Positions 1 to 8,870 of a DNA stretch of 64,000 bases are shown piece by piece. The stretch is taken from positions 96,528-160,527 of the forward strand of contig JANPZW010000001.1 in NCBI GenBank assembly GCA_024707385.1. Direction: 5' to 3'. Positions within the stretch are counted from its first letter, which is position 1. The number at the start of each line of letters is the position of its first letter. A program made the translations under genes and the position numbers. This stretch comes from Cellvibrionaceae bacterium (GTDB taxonomy: Bacteria > Pseudomonadota > Gammaproteobacteria > Pseudomonadales > Cellvibrionaceae). A model generated the notes under the pieces. It worked only from the letters and a program-made list of their open reading frames with translations, was not told where the DNA came from and did no database searches.

Positions 1-1
1 C

Positions 2-343
2 CCAGCGTTTTTGGTGTACAAAAATTTCTCCGTCATTATGAAGTGGAATTTTTCACAAAATTATGCGCTAGCGGTTGGCTTGCTGGCTGACGAGTTAATC
101 AACATTCATCACGGAGTCGACAATTTTGGTGAAGAGAAAAACTTTTTTACCAATGACGATCTTAAAGTGCTGCAGCAAAAATTGTTAGAAAAAGGCTTCG
201 ATATAGGCACGCCCGATGGAATCTGGGGGCCAGCGACGCGCAACGCTTTGCAAAAATATCAACTGCAAAACAAACTGGTCGCGGATGGCTTTCCGAATCG
301 TGAGGTATTTGCAACGCTTGGGATTGAGTTGGGTAAGCGCTAA
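2..343 (+). CDS. Lytic murein transglycosylase, MltB/SltB type, C-terminal part (5' end outside window)
   Basis: The reading frame is open from base 2, so the gene enters from the left edge. The first visible residues (PAFLVYKNF, then a KWN...YALAVG..AD pattern) match the end of the MltB-family transglycosylase catalytic domain. A PG_binding_1 domain of about 60 residues follows (LQQKLLEKGFDIGTPDG, then WGPATRNALQKYQ). Family enzymes cleave the MurNAc-GlcNAc bond of peptidoglycan in the periplasm and form 1,6-anhydro ends. The catalytic Glu and any signal peptide lie upstream, so activity cannot be judged. The internal TTG at 11 and ATG codons are not the real start. The family call is solid; the exact paralogue is not resolved. 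Confidence 0.85.
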   Translation, partial: PAFLVYKNFSVIMKWNFSQNYALAVGLLADELINIHHGVDNFGEEKNFFTNDDLKVLQQKLLEKGFDIGTPDGIWGPATRNALQKYQLQNKLVADGFPNREVFATLGIELGKR

Positions 344-417
344 AGGCAAGTTGCGTTATGCCTTCTGATCGCGCCCAAGTCGTTTGAATATTGTTTTAAA
401 CGAGTATCCCTGAATTT

Positions 418-441
418 GGTCGCCGCTCTAGAGCGGCGACC
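418..441. repeat. Perfect 24-bp palindrome
   Basis: GGTCGCCGCTCT followed by its exact reverse complement, with an XbaI-like TCTAGA centre. It has no T-run, so it is not a standard intrinsic terminator. It could be an operator, a stem-loop processing site for the upstream transglycosylase mRNA, or part of the neighbouring REP-like cluster. Confidence 0.6.
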
Positions 442-490
442 GCTTTACTTCCGCGAAGTCGCGGATGCGAGATCGTGCATGCCGTGGAGA

Positions 491-637
491 GACCACCCCC
501 CGCCTTCGGCGTACCCCTCCGCGGGAGGGGAATGGTGGTAGCTGGCTGCGGTGTGGTGCTGGGAAAATAAGAAAGCGCTTGGAGCATGTAAATTCCCCTC
601 TGTGGAGGGGTGGCAGGCGAAGCCTGACGGGGTGGTC
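491..637. repeat. REP/BIME-like inverted repeat pair
   Basis: 491-533 and the reverse complement of 592-637 align over about 43 bases. Both start GACCACCCC and end CCCCTCC...GGAGGGGAAT, and each arm contains its own small hairpins. The copies face each other across about 58 bases. The arrangement resembles bacterial interspersed mosaic elements made from REP units. I see no third copy in the window. Mobilisation by a RAYT transposase is inference only. Confidence 0.65.
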
Positions 638-707
638 TTCGCTAGGACACACCCCGTTTTAATTCGATGTTTCAGCTCTATCTCAACGGCCATTTCTCAA
701 AGAGAAG

Positions 708-2703
708 TCATTCGAACTTCCACCAGTTGAATTTAAATAGATTGTCGCCGCTGCCGGTGAATACCAGGAAGAGATCTTGGGTTCCGCTTGCCCCGCTCAC
801 TGGGCACGTCACTGTGGTCCAGGATGAGTACCCGGATACGTCACACGTCCCTAGCAAGGTGCCGGTTCTGCTGCCCAGGCGGAGTTCGATTCTCGCGTTG
901 CTCGCCGCGGACGACACTCGTGCCTGAAAGGATGTTGCGCCGTTCGCGAAATTCACGTTTTTAACTCTGATGTAGTCGCCATTGCTGATCTGCGTGACGT
1001 TCTGGCCGCCGCCGGTGTCGCTGCAATTCTCGGTTTTGACACCGGAAGCGAAGGCGATGGTTTCCGCCTCAACGCGCTCGAACGGGTTCAACCTGGCAAT
1101 GCCTTCTGGGCCTTCGCCGCTATACGGCAGCTTCGGGATGCTGCCGTCGGCTCCATAGCTGAACTCCTGCACGCGCACGGAACGCTTGTAGTTATTGCCA
1201 CCGGGCAGTGAGCTGTCGTGATAGAAAAAGTAGTTGCGCCCCTTGTATTCGACGATGCCGGGGTGGTTGGTGTATGTCCTGCCCGCATCCATGATGTCGC
1301 CTTTGTAGGTCCACGGCCCCGTTGGACGGTTGCTGGTGGCGTAACTGATCTTCTCGCTGCCGTTGCCGCTGGCGGCGTAGATCATGTAGTAGGTGGAGCC
1401 GCGTTTGTAGAGCCATGGCCCCTCGACGAAACCGGACAGACTGGCGGTCTGGATGCCTCCGGAGTAGCTGATCATATCCGCGTTCAGCCTCACGTATTGC
1501 AGCGTGCCGTTGCCCCAGTACATGTAGGCCTGGCCGTCATCGTCGATGAAGACGGTCGGGTCAATGTTGCTCGTGGCACCCTGCGCCAGGTGTCTGCCAA
1601 GCGGGTCTCTGAATGGGCCCACTGGGTTGTCTCGCAACCGCGACACCAATTCTGGAGCCGGAGTTGTTGTTCAGCGGTACATACAGGAAATACTGGCCGT
1701 TTCTTTCGACGGCCTGCGCCGCCCAGGCGCTGTCTCTGCCCCAACTGAAGGTGCGGAAGTTGGCCGGGGAGCCATGGTCTGTCCAGTTCACCATGTCCGT
1801 CGTGGAGTAGAGTCGCCATTCATTCATGGTGTAGAAGTTGTTCACCGTGACGTCTTCGTCATGGGTCGTGTAGACGTACAGCCGGTCTCCGAATACCACC
1901 GGCGCCGGGTCTGCTGTGTAGTTGGTTTGGACGAAGGGATTTTCCCCACGCGACCACGGACCTGCATCTGCGTCGAGTTTTCCGTCCTCGGAGTAGATCG
2001 CAAAGCCGCTGAGGGTGCCGTTGTCGATGGTGGCGGTCAGGGTGATGCTGAGGTAACCATCGCTCACTGGCACGCCCTTGATCACTCGGGTGTACGCCGT
2101 GTCGTGACCTGCGGTGGCGTATAGATCAAGGTCGCTAAAAAGCGTTTGGTCTTCTACCGTAACGCTGAATACACGCGAGGCAGCAGTGGTTTGATACAGC
2201 TCGTTAAAATGCAGCGCAACATCGTAAGTTGCCGCAGAAACGGGTACCTCATAGGAATACTTGCCGTAGCGCTCAGTCTGATACAGGCCGTCATCATCGG
2301 TACCCGCAATTGGGTCTGACGTTGAATTGACAGAACCGCCACGAAAATACTGATCCGCTCCAAAGGGCACGCCCGCAACCGTTATGGCGCTGCCGCCGGA
2401 ATTTACCGCCACCACCAAATCGCCCTGAACGGTTATGCCGCTTGAACTGGAGGAGCTGCTGGAAGAACTCGACGAGCTAGAAGATGAGCTACTAGAGCTC
2501 GAGGAGCTGGAGCTACTTGAGCTGGAACTGCTAGTAGAACTGGAGGAGCTAGAACTGCTATTTGAACCGCTGCTTGAACTGGTGTTGTCACCGCCGCAAC
2601 CAACAAACCCCATACTGCTGGCAACAAGCGCCAATGATAAAACCCGTTTGCCGCACCCGGGCAATGCCAATGCGAAAAGCGACGCAAGTATTCGTGTATG
2701 CAT
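708..2703 (-). CDS. GH43 glycosidase lipoprotein with malectin-like and CBM6 modules (frameshifted)
   Basis: Two minus-strand frames join into one protein. The order is lipoprotein signal (lipobox GFVGCGG), a polyserine linker of about 45 residues, a malectin-like beta domain (about 90-230), a GH43 five-bladed propeller and a C-terminal CBM6 (ERVEAETIAF ... FKFNWWKFE). GH43 acidic residues are visible: Asp 265 in ADPAP as probable base, Asp in NIDPTVF, and Glu in FVEGPWLY as probable acid. The frames switch near 1630-1636, where VAVA must continue into DNPVGPF; one extra base explains it. The family acts on arabinan, arabinoxylan or xylo-oligosaccharides, and the CBM6 suggests xylan. It would be anchored at the cell surface or periplasmic face. 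The break is probably a sequencing error. Confidence 0.85.
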
Positions 2704-3334
2704 AGAGTTTTACCGAAATCCGATGATGGGTTGAATGAACCATTAACGTGAGATTGAGCTAGGACGAACGATCATTGTTATTAGAAGACCATTGTGACGA
2801 CCATACCGCCAAATGAAGAGTCCAGGGATTTTTTAGTTAAAAAAAATACTATTTTTTCTTTAACTTTTCGTTTGTTTGGATGTGTGATTGAGATGAGACC
2901 TGTGGTTTTTAATTCGAATTATGACGATGATCACGTTCTGTGAAGACAGGGAATTCTCGGTCGAATTTATAGGCCGTAAAGCCGAGGAAATTATTGCGAG
3001 GCGGGTCACCAAATATCTGAAGTGTTTTGTTTTTCCGGATTTTTGCGAGACTTTTCACATGAGCTCCCAAGTGGCCCTATTGCGACCACGGGCGGCATGG
3101 ACAATAAAATCTAACGCCAAGATTAAGGCAGTCGGTCTTGGAGGGTTTGATAATTCTTTGCCTGAACATCTTGATCGCGATAACTATTTTGATTTTTCAA
3201 TGAATGGTGACGAAATAAAAACTGGAATCGTTATAAAGGTCAGGCTTTAGGAATCGAAAAATTATTCGAGCCCATAAAAAACCGCGGCTACCGGTTAACG
3301 GCAGCTGCGGTTTTATGATGCAGGTGGTGCTAAT
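2704..3334. other. Intergenic region with one doubtful ORF
   Basis: AT-rich upstream region of the GH43 gene. A plus-strand frame at 2921-3250 (109 codons) has no recognisable domain, no good ribosome binding site and no homologue I can name, so I do not call it a gene with confidence. A terminator-like hairpin lies at 3276-3314. Confidence 0.5.
3276..3314 (-). terminator. Bidirectional intrinsic terminator
   Basis: AAAACCGC ... GCGGTTTT forms a hairpin flanked by A and T runs on both sides. It lies just past the stop of the minus-strand esterase gene. Confidence 0.7.
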
Positions 3335-4963
3335 TTAAAACTGCGTGAAAAACTTCCAGGACTCGGTTGGCACCCAGGAATTTAAACCGTCACTGCCGCT
3401 GCCTCCATCGTACGGCGCCGGGTCGTGGCCGCCATTGTAGGTGCAGACTTTGACGGGATAATTTTCCCCACATCCTTGATAGTCATAACAAATATGTCGC
3501 GATGGGCTGGATTGGTTCCACGTTGGAATAGTGGCTGCCGTACAGCCGTTATCTTGGGCGCGTCGCTCGGCGGCGTATTTCGCACCACGACCGTTACCTC
3601 CGTCCCACGGAGTTGTGCCATCGCTCATACCGGTAACACTCATCCATGCAATCGGATCGCGAGGCAGCGGATTGGGCAGCCAGATATTGTAGTTAGCCGG
3701 GCTGATGCCCACTGCGGCACGAATTTGCTTTTGATGAGTAGTCGACAGCGAGTAGGTGATCATGCCGCCGAAGCTAAATCCAGTGGCAAACACTCGAGAC
3801 TCATCAATACATAGGCTGCTGCTGACTTTTTGCAAAATGTCATTAAATAAGAAGCGATTGTCTTTTTCTTGCCAGGTTGCACCGTCCGCTTGAGGCGCAA
3901 CAAAAATGGCTGGCTCGCCCGCTGCCAGTGATACACGGCGCAGACCGTAATAGCTCCAATTTGTCGCGCTTTTATTTCTCATGTCGTGGTCGCCGGTGGC
4001 GATTGCATTGTCGGTGCTGCCAATCCAATGCGAGGTGTAAAACAATCGATAGGGTTTGTTGTTGTCGTAATTCGCGGGGATATCGATGATGTACTCGCGG
4101 TTCTGGTTATTGCTCTGAATTCTGAGCTGGGTTGACGTCGGTAAGCCACCGCTAACGGACTGTCCGCCAGAGAGCAATGCCGATCTCCCGTCGGTGCCGC
4201 AGCCGGAGCTTTTCACGGGGGCATTGCCCAATGGATAGTTGCCAGGACCACCGGCGCCCACCTCGTCTATCGGGCCCGAATAGGGGCCTATGTGCATCCA
4301 ATCGAAATCCACGTCGGCAGATGCGCCCACTTTCACTCGGATGACCTGTGTGCCTTTGGTTAAACGAATTTTGCCGGCGGACAGGGTTTTAAATTCGCCC
4401 CAAGCGCTCACCCGCGGAACGTTGAAGGCTTCAATCAGCACCTTATCGCACTGCACCACTTGCAGGGTTCGGCCGGACTCAACCGCGCCTGCCCGAATGG
4501 TCACGTCGAACTCTCCGTCTTCCGGCACATAAACGGTGTATTCCACCCATTCGCCTACCGTCATCCAACCTATGGCATAACCGCCGGTGATTTCTTTGAT
4601 GTCGACATCTGTATCGGTGCGGTAGGCGCCGCCCTCGTTATTGCTCGTGGAATCCGAGTAGCCAGCAGGGTCAAAATCCTCAGCTTCGATTCTGCCGGGC
4701 AAATTGATGGCCCGGTTTTGATAACCGTTAGTCGCGTTGCCGGGACAGGATGCGTGGATCACACCAGAGCTGCTCGAAGACGAAGAGCTGGAGGACGACG
4801 AACTGGAGCTGGACGAGGATGAACTAGATGAGCTAGATGAAGACGAGCTGGATGACGATGAAGAACCCGAAGGGACGCCGCCACCGCCGCAACCACTGAC
4901 AGCCAATAATGCCAATGCGCAAGTACTGGCGATTGCCAGCTTTGCCGTGTATACACTTTTCAT
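3335..4963 (-). CDS. CE1-type (feruloyl/acetyl) esterase lipoprotein with CBM
   Basis: A 542-residue lipoprotein (lipobox AVSGCGG) with a polyserine tract (about 33-66), then a CBM6/CBM35-like module (about 80-225; RIEAEDFDPAGYSD ... DVDFDWMHIG). The C-terminal alpha/beta hydrolase is of the PHB-depolymerase/CE1 type. The nucleophile elbow GFSFGG places Ser at 397, a likely acid is Asp 448 (GMSDGTTPWD), and His 513 sits in NGGHDPAP. Family members release ferulate or acetate from arabinoxylan, and the CBM would hold the enzyme on the polymer. The gene is intact and monocistronic, ending at a hairpin. Feruloyl versus acetyl specificity cannot be read from sequence. Confidence 0.85.
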   Translation of the reverse strand: MKSVYTAKLAIASTCALALLAVSGCGGGGVPSGSSSSSSSSSSSSSSSSSSSSSSSSSSSSSSSSSGVIHASCPGNATNGYQNRAINLPGRIEAEDFDPAGYSDSTSNNEGGAYRTDTDVDIKEITGGYAIGWMTVGEWVEYTVYVPEDGEFDVTIRAGAVESGRTLQVVQCDKVLIEAFNVPRVSAWGEFKTLSAGKIRLTKGTQVIRVKVGASADVDFDWMHIGPYSGPIDEVGAGGPGNYPLGNAPVKSSGCGTDGRSALLSGGQSVSGGLPTSTQLRIQSNNQNREYIIDIPANYDNNKPYRLFYTSHWIGSTDNAIATGDHDMRNKSATNWSYYGLRRVSLAAGEPAIFVAPQADGATWQEKDNRFLFNDILQKVSSSLCIDESRVFATGFSFGGMITYSLSTTHQKQIRAAVGISPANYNIWLPNPLPRDPIAWMSVTGMSDGTTPWDGGNGRGAKYAAERRAQDNGCTAATIPTWNQSSPSRHICYDYQGCGENYPVKVCTYNGGHDPAPYDGGSGSDGLNSWVPTESWKFFTQF

Positions 4964-5145
4964 GCAGTCTCTCTCGTTATTGTTAGATGACTTTGTTTTG
5001 TTAGATGATTTTGTATTGTCTGATGGGCTTGGGCGAACCAGTCAAATTTTCCTATTTCAATGAAGGCAGCATACTAGAAGGGAGTTAAAATATATGCGCT
5101 ATTGGTTATACAATAATATAAATTTCGATTTGTATAAGAAATTTA

Positions 5146-5454
5146 GTGAACTTTGTCACAGCACTTTCTCGATGCATTCGTAGCAGTGGGCCAGATGATA
5201 TCGGCGAGCGGATGAAGCGGCTGGCTGGTCGCCAGACCCGGTACGTGAATAGTCGGGAGATGTACCGGCTCCCATTGGGAAAGCCACTACAAATCAGTCC
5301 AACTGATAGATACTTTCTTAATAAAGAAGAAAGGACGCAGCGCTATCGCAAGTTTGTCGAGGATGCTGAAGCTGCTGAACGTGAGGCTTCCTTCATAATC
5401 GCCGCAGTGGAACGTAACCAGCTTACCGGCGAGACCAAGCTCTTGAGGAAGTGA
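5146..5454 (+). pseudogene. Remnant of REP-associated (Y1) transposase, C-terminal part
   Basis: The 102-residue frame lacks the HUH motif and catalytic Tyr of Y1 transposases. Its second half (ISPTDRYFLNKEERTQRYRKF, then RNQLTGETK) resembles the C-terminal tail of RAYT-type proteins, which reads LTPHPxYLxLG...RxxxYRxLF...LTGxxxF. The catalytic N-terminal part would lie upstream but is absent. Just downstream (5494-5530) is a short inverted repeat (GGGACAGG ... GTCCCCG) of the kind that flanks these transposases. I infer a decayed RAYT locus. Similarity is from memory and modest. Confidence 0.45.
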
Positions 5455-5552
5455 AAGCGAGAACGAGCGTTGGCGTGGAGTTTAAGTCCAGGGACAGGCC
5501 TATAAAAAATGATTGGTAAATTTGTCCCCGTTTGATCGGAGCATCAAAACAC

Positions 5553-6067
5553 ATGAAAAAAATTTCAATCTTGGCCGCACTTGTCCTTTCCATTTCTTCT
5601 TGCGCGTTACAGGTGGCAGATATAGGTAGCGCCCCAGTGTGCCTTCGGATGTTAGCCAAGTTATTGCTGATACTCTTCATCAAGCCATAGATAAAGAAGA
5701 GGCACAAATTCCAGATTATGGATTTGCGTCACGCTATGGATTCGCATATTTGTTAAATCACGTAGATGAGAACCGATGCAGAATCAATGAAGAAATGTTA
5801 ACTGAAGCAATCAGGGAGAAATTCACGCTGGTAAAAAAGACTCAGCTTGGCAGTAAGGCGCGAAGCCATGGAGGAAAGCTCACCTATATGGTCGTTGAAT
5901 CGGTTGAGATTGACACTGACGTGGCCCACGTTTGGGTGGGAGCTCAAACGCACTTTGCCGGGAATAAGAAACTCGGATCGCTATGCTGCTGTTCCGGAGA
6001 AATGACGCTGAAACGTTTCGGTGATGAGTGGATTTTTCAAGAGTGGAGCAACAGGATATGTGGTTGA
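5553..6067 (+). CDS. Small lipoprotein of unknown function (frameshifted near N-terminus)
   Basis: ATG at 5553 opens a lipoprotein signal (MKKISILAALVLSISSC) that runs into a stop about 35 codons later. The body of the protein, 142 codons, is in another frame from 5639. The frames join at a GTGTG at 5637-5641, where two extra bases or one missing base restores one ORF of about 170 residues. The body (QVIADTLHQAIDKEEAQ ... GDEWIFQEWSN) has no domain I recognise; its end looks like a beta-rich small exported protein. The isolated lipobox without a body, and a body without a start, argue for a single gene. Confidence 0.6.
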
Positions 6068-6116
6068 TCCACTGTGGAAGAGTTGGGGGCAGTTGATGCT
6101 TAAGGTTTGAAATATT

Positions 6117-6359
6117 ATGAAGAAGTACATATGGATGGCGGTGCTGGCAATTCCACCTTTTGTTGCCCTGGAATATGGCGCACCCAAATGGTTGATTTTT
6201 GTTTTATTTGCGATTTTCGCGTTTTATGTCAGTACGATTGATTCCAGGTATGAAAATTCAGAAGATAAAGCGATTAGTCCATTTGTCCTTCTTTTTATCG
6301 TCTCGGGCCTGGTGCTGGGTGCTGTACTTTGGGTATGGGTGAGTGCACTTATGCGCTAG
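6117..6359 (+). CDS. Small two-helix membrane protein
   Basis: An 80-residue protein with two or three hydrophobic helices (about 5-37 and 55-78) separated by a short charged loop (SRYENSEDKA). ATG at 6117 follows the previous stop by about 50 bases, so co-transcription with the lipoprotein is likely. No family recognised. Confidence 0.6.
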   Translation: MKKYIWMAVLAIPPFVALEYGAPKWLIFVLFAIFAFYVSTIDSRYENSEDKAISPFVLLFIVSGLVLGAVLWVWVSALMR

Positions 6360-6796
6360 ATCTGCCCAGTGAGCCGACGAAAATTAAAGGATTTTAAAAA
6401 GAAGATTAAAGATAATGAAGATATATGAAGTTATTTTTTTAGAGATTCTCGGGTGTAGTGCGCATGAAGAAGAGATACATTGAAATGTAGATGTCTCGAC
6501 TTAATCTGACACTCATCTTGAAAAAGACGGGGCGGGCCCAGAAATAATCTTCTCCCATTTTATTTGAATGTGCTCCGCTCTAGCATGTGTTCCGCTCTAA
6601 GGGTGATTGAGCAAAGTTGTTGACAAGTGCAGGAAAGAGCGTAAGCTGGCCCCCAGCAAGTAAGAAAGCTCGTATTTATTCTCTTCATCTCGAACCTGCA
6701 CCACTCGCAATTCGTCCTGTAGTCTATAAGTAGTCTCACCTTCCCTGCAAACGTCCCGTGTTACGGGTTTATATTTCTTTTTCTACAGGATCTATC
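6360..6796. other. Gene-free leader region upstream of the cold-shock gene
   Basis: No ORF of note. The AT-rich first half gives way to a probable long 5' leader of the csp gene, as is usual for cold-shock mRNAs that fold in a temperature-dependent way. I could not identify a defined cold box. Confidence 0.5.
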
Positions 6797-7006
6797 ATGT
6801 CTAATACTGTTCTCGGTACCGTCAAGTGGTTCAACGAAGCGAAAGGTTTTGGTTTTATTGAGCAGCAATCTGGCCCAGATGTTTTCGCTCACTTCAGTGC
6901 CATTGCTGGCAACGGCTTTAAAACGTTGACAGAAGGTCAACAGGTTCGCTTTTCCGTTACCAAAGGCCAAAAGGGCCCCCAAGCTGAAAATATCGTACCG
7001 GCTTAA
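6797..7006 (+). CDS. Cold-shock protein, CspA family
   Basis: A 69-residue single cold-shock domain. RNP1 (KGFGFIE) and RNP2-like (DVFAHFSAI) are both present, with the usual GTVKWFN start and AENIVPA end. It is a nucleic-acid chaperone that melts RNA structure in the cytoplasm. I chose ATG 6797 because it gives the canonical family N-terminus ([12 protein letters not shown]); the in-frame start upstream adds an unlikely leader. A strong terminator follows directly, so it is monocistronic. Confidence 0.95.
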   Translation: MSNTVLGTVKWFNEAKGFGFIEQQSGPDVFAHFSAIAGNGFKTLTEGQQVRFSVTKGQKGPQAENIVPA

Positions 7007-7055
7007 CCGCGCATAAATTGGTTCCCCATCGGGTTGAACCAATAGCTTTAATAGA

Positions 7056-7087
7056 GGGCAAGACATACGTCTTGCCCTTTTTTTATG
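7056..7087 (+). terminator. Intrinsic terminator of the cold-shock gene
   Basis: GGGCAAGAC ATAC GTCTTGCCC hairpin followed by a run of T residues. Confidence 0.9.
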
Positions 7088-7364
7088 CGTGCGAAAAGTG
7101 TGACGCTAGATTCTGAACCCGGAAAACAGAGGAGATTTGTATTCTAACGAAAGGAGAAGGTCCCGCCAGTCAGGCGCGATTGGTGGTGCCCCGGCCTGCC
7201 GCACAAATGCCGCACCATATAGTGTGGGCGGGGACATAGTGGATGCTGACGACAGAACATATTTTGTAAAGAAAAGCAGTCACAACTCTTGTATAGCGAT
7301 ACATCAGGTGCCACCCAAAATCCTGACTATACTCAAGGACACCTCACATCCCAAGGGACTCTAT
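7088..7364. other. Intergenic region
   Basis: No convincing gene. The open frame from 7137 is only the upstream extension of the exported-protein gene starting at 7365. Confidence 0.6.
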
Positions 7365-8388
7365 ATGCATAGACATTCGTTCAATCATGCCAAGCTTTTT
7401 TTTGCACTTGGATCTCTTGTCCTAGCTGCTTTTCTTGGCTCCGCACAGGCGGCCGCGGCAGATGATCTGGACAGTTTGCAGGCGCAAGTGGACAACTACC
7501 TTTCTCAGGGCATGATGAGCGAAATCGATAGCCTGCTCAGCAGCTATAGCGCCTTGAAGCTCGGCCAAACATACTCGCCAGATTCCCCCGTTCCGCCTAA
7601 AAGTGACAATACTGATGCTACCTGGAACAAAATGACGTATTCCGATGCGAGCGCATCTAAGCTGATCGGTTACACGAGTGATCAGTGCGCCAGTCACACA
7701 ACCTACGATCAGCTTGTTGCCAAGGGTGTGAAGCTCGATCAGGCCAAATTCAATAACGCGCGCGATAAGTTTTTGTCGGCTTGTAAAGGCGGCGGCAGAG
7801 CTTAAGCACCGCTACGACAAGTACCAGGCTATTAAGAAGGACGGCGTTGTCTTGGTGAAAAGATCAAAGAGCCAGAAACATGACTTCAAGGGTCTCCAGC
7901 GTACCTTCGCTGGCGGTATGGAGCTCGTGTACAAGCCCGACCTCGCGAACACGCTGTCGAGCGGCGTCCATCCAGACCAAACATTCGTATACAACAGTTG
8001 GATTAAGTGGAGCGACGACAGTCCAAAGCCGTTGAACATTATTAAAAAAATCCGCGAGATGAGAAACGACCAAGCGAACAATTGCGAAGGGTTTAGATTC
8101 CAGGTCATCAACGGCAAGGAAGTGGATGCCTGGTTGTACCTGGATGTCGTGAATGCGTCCTCAACCAAGGTAACTATTCGCAACTGTATCAAGGCCAAAT
8201 TTAACGGTATAAACAAGGGCCACGCTTTCCCTGCCGTTACCATGGAGGCACCCTTCGGCTACCTTTACGAGCTCGAACAGATGAAGGACAGCGCGAGGGT
8301 GAAAATGAAAGACAAGATCAAAGACAAGGTTGTTTCCATGGTCGGCGCCAACGAGCAGATGATCGAATTGCTTAATAAGCTCAAGTAA
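7365..8388 (+). CDS. Exported protein of unknown function, about 340 residues (frameshifted)
   Basis: ATG 7365 starts a Sec signal peptide (LVLAAFLGSAQAAAA). The frame stops at 7805, but the +1 frame continues without interruption as SAC-KAAAELKHRYDKYQAIKKDG into the ORF annotated from 7852, which ends at 8388. Removing one A from the AAA at 7785-7787 fuses both into one protein of about 340 residues with a helical, charged middle and a Lys-rich C-terminus. No family recognised. The absence of a ribosome binding site before 7852 supports one gene. A terminator follows at 8411. Confidence 0.65.
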
Positions 8389-8410
8389 AAGATTGTTTTC
8401 TATTCGCCTG

Positions 8411-8438
8411 ACACCGGCCGCGTGCCGGTGTTTTTTTT
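8411..8438 (+). terminator. Intrinsic terminator
   Basis: ACACCGGC CGCGT GCCGGTGT followed by eight T residues, just after the exported-protein gene. Confidence 0.9.
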
Positions 8439-8520
8439 GATGCCCGACCTTTTATGGTTATTCCTGCGGAAGAGCCGATAGTGTTACACCTCCATCATAA
8501 GTCGGCAACGGAGAAGCGAA

Positions 8521-8660
8521 TGCCTCAAAAAGGCAAAATCAAAACCTGGAATACTGAAAATGCCTATGGATTTATCGCACCGCTATCCGAAAGTCGGGAT
8601 ATATTCTCCATCAAAGCAATAGCACCCAGCTGCAGTCCAGCTTTCCTGTTTTTTCGGTGA
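8521..8660 (+). pseudogene. Truncated cold-shock-domain protein remnant
   Basis: From ATG 8521 the frame begins like a CSD-DUF1294 protein (KGKIKTWNTENAYGFIAP...DIFSIKAI) but loses the fold after about 35 residues and stops at 8660. The RNP1-like AYGFIAP is present; the rest of the barrel and the membrane domain are missing. Probably a decayed gene; a frameshift error alone would not restore the missing part in the visible downstream sequence. Confidence 0.5.
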
Positions 8661-8870
8661 CCATGCAGACTATTCTAGAAAACCCAGACCGCCGCCATCC
8701 GGGATTGCATAAAGGGTGTTCTCGCTCCACCTGACTAAAGTTACTAATAATAATTTGAATGCCACAAAGTGTGACCGGTTTGGCGGATTCGTCACGCGCC
8801 GATTTGCCATAGCGCTGAAATTTGGCAATAAAGCTGAACGATTAATAAAAATAACAAATAGGAAGGCTCT

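Larger units (their letters stand above)
344..707. other. Gene-free stretch with palindrome and REP-like inverted pair
   Basis: No convincing gene. It contains a perfect 24-bp palindrome at 418-441 and two inverted copies of a hairpin-forming repeat (491-533 and 592-637). The short open frames here are overlapping readings of these GC-rich repeats. Confidence 0.7.

Noticed and set aside
2435..2734. Plus-strand Leu/Glu-rich ORF (LEELEELDE...) and similar ones at 4737, 38831, 40574, 54315, 57311
   Set aside because: They are antisense readings of polyserine linkers of real genes.
2921..3250. 109-codon plus-strand ORF
   Set aside because: No domain, no clear ribosome binding site and odd residue mix; not enough to call a gene.
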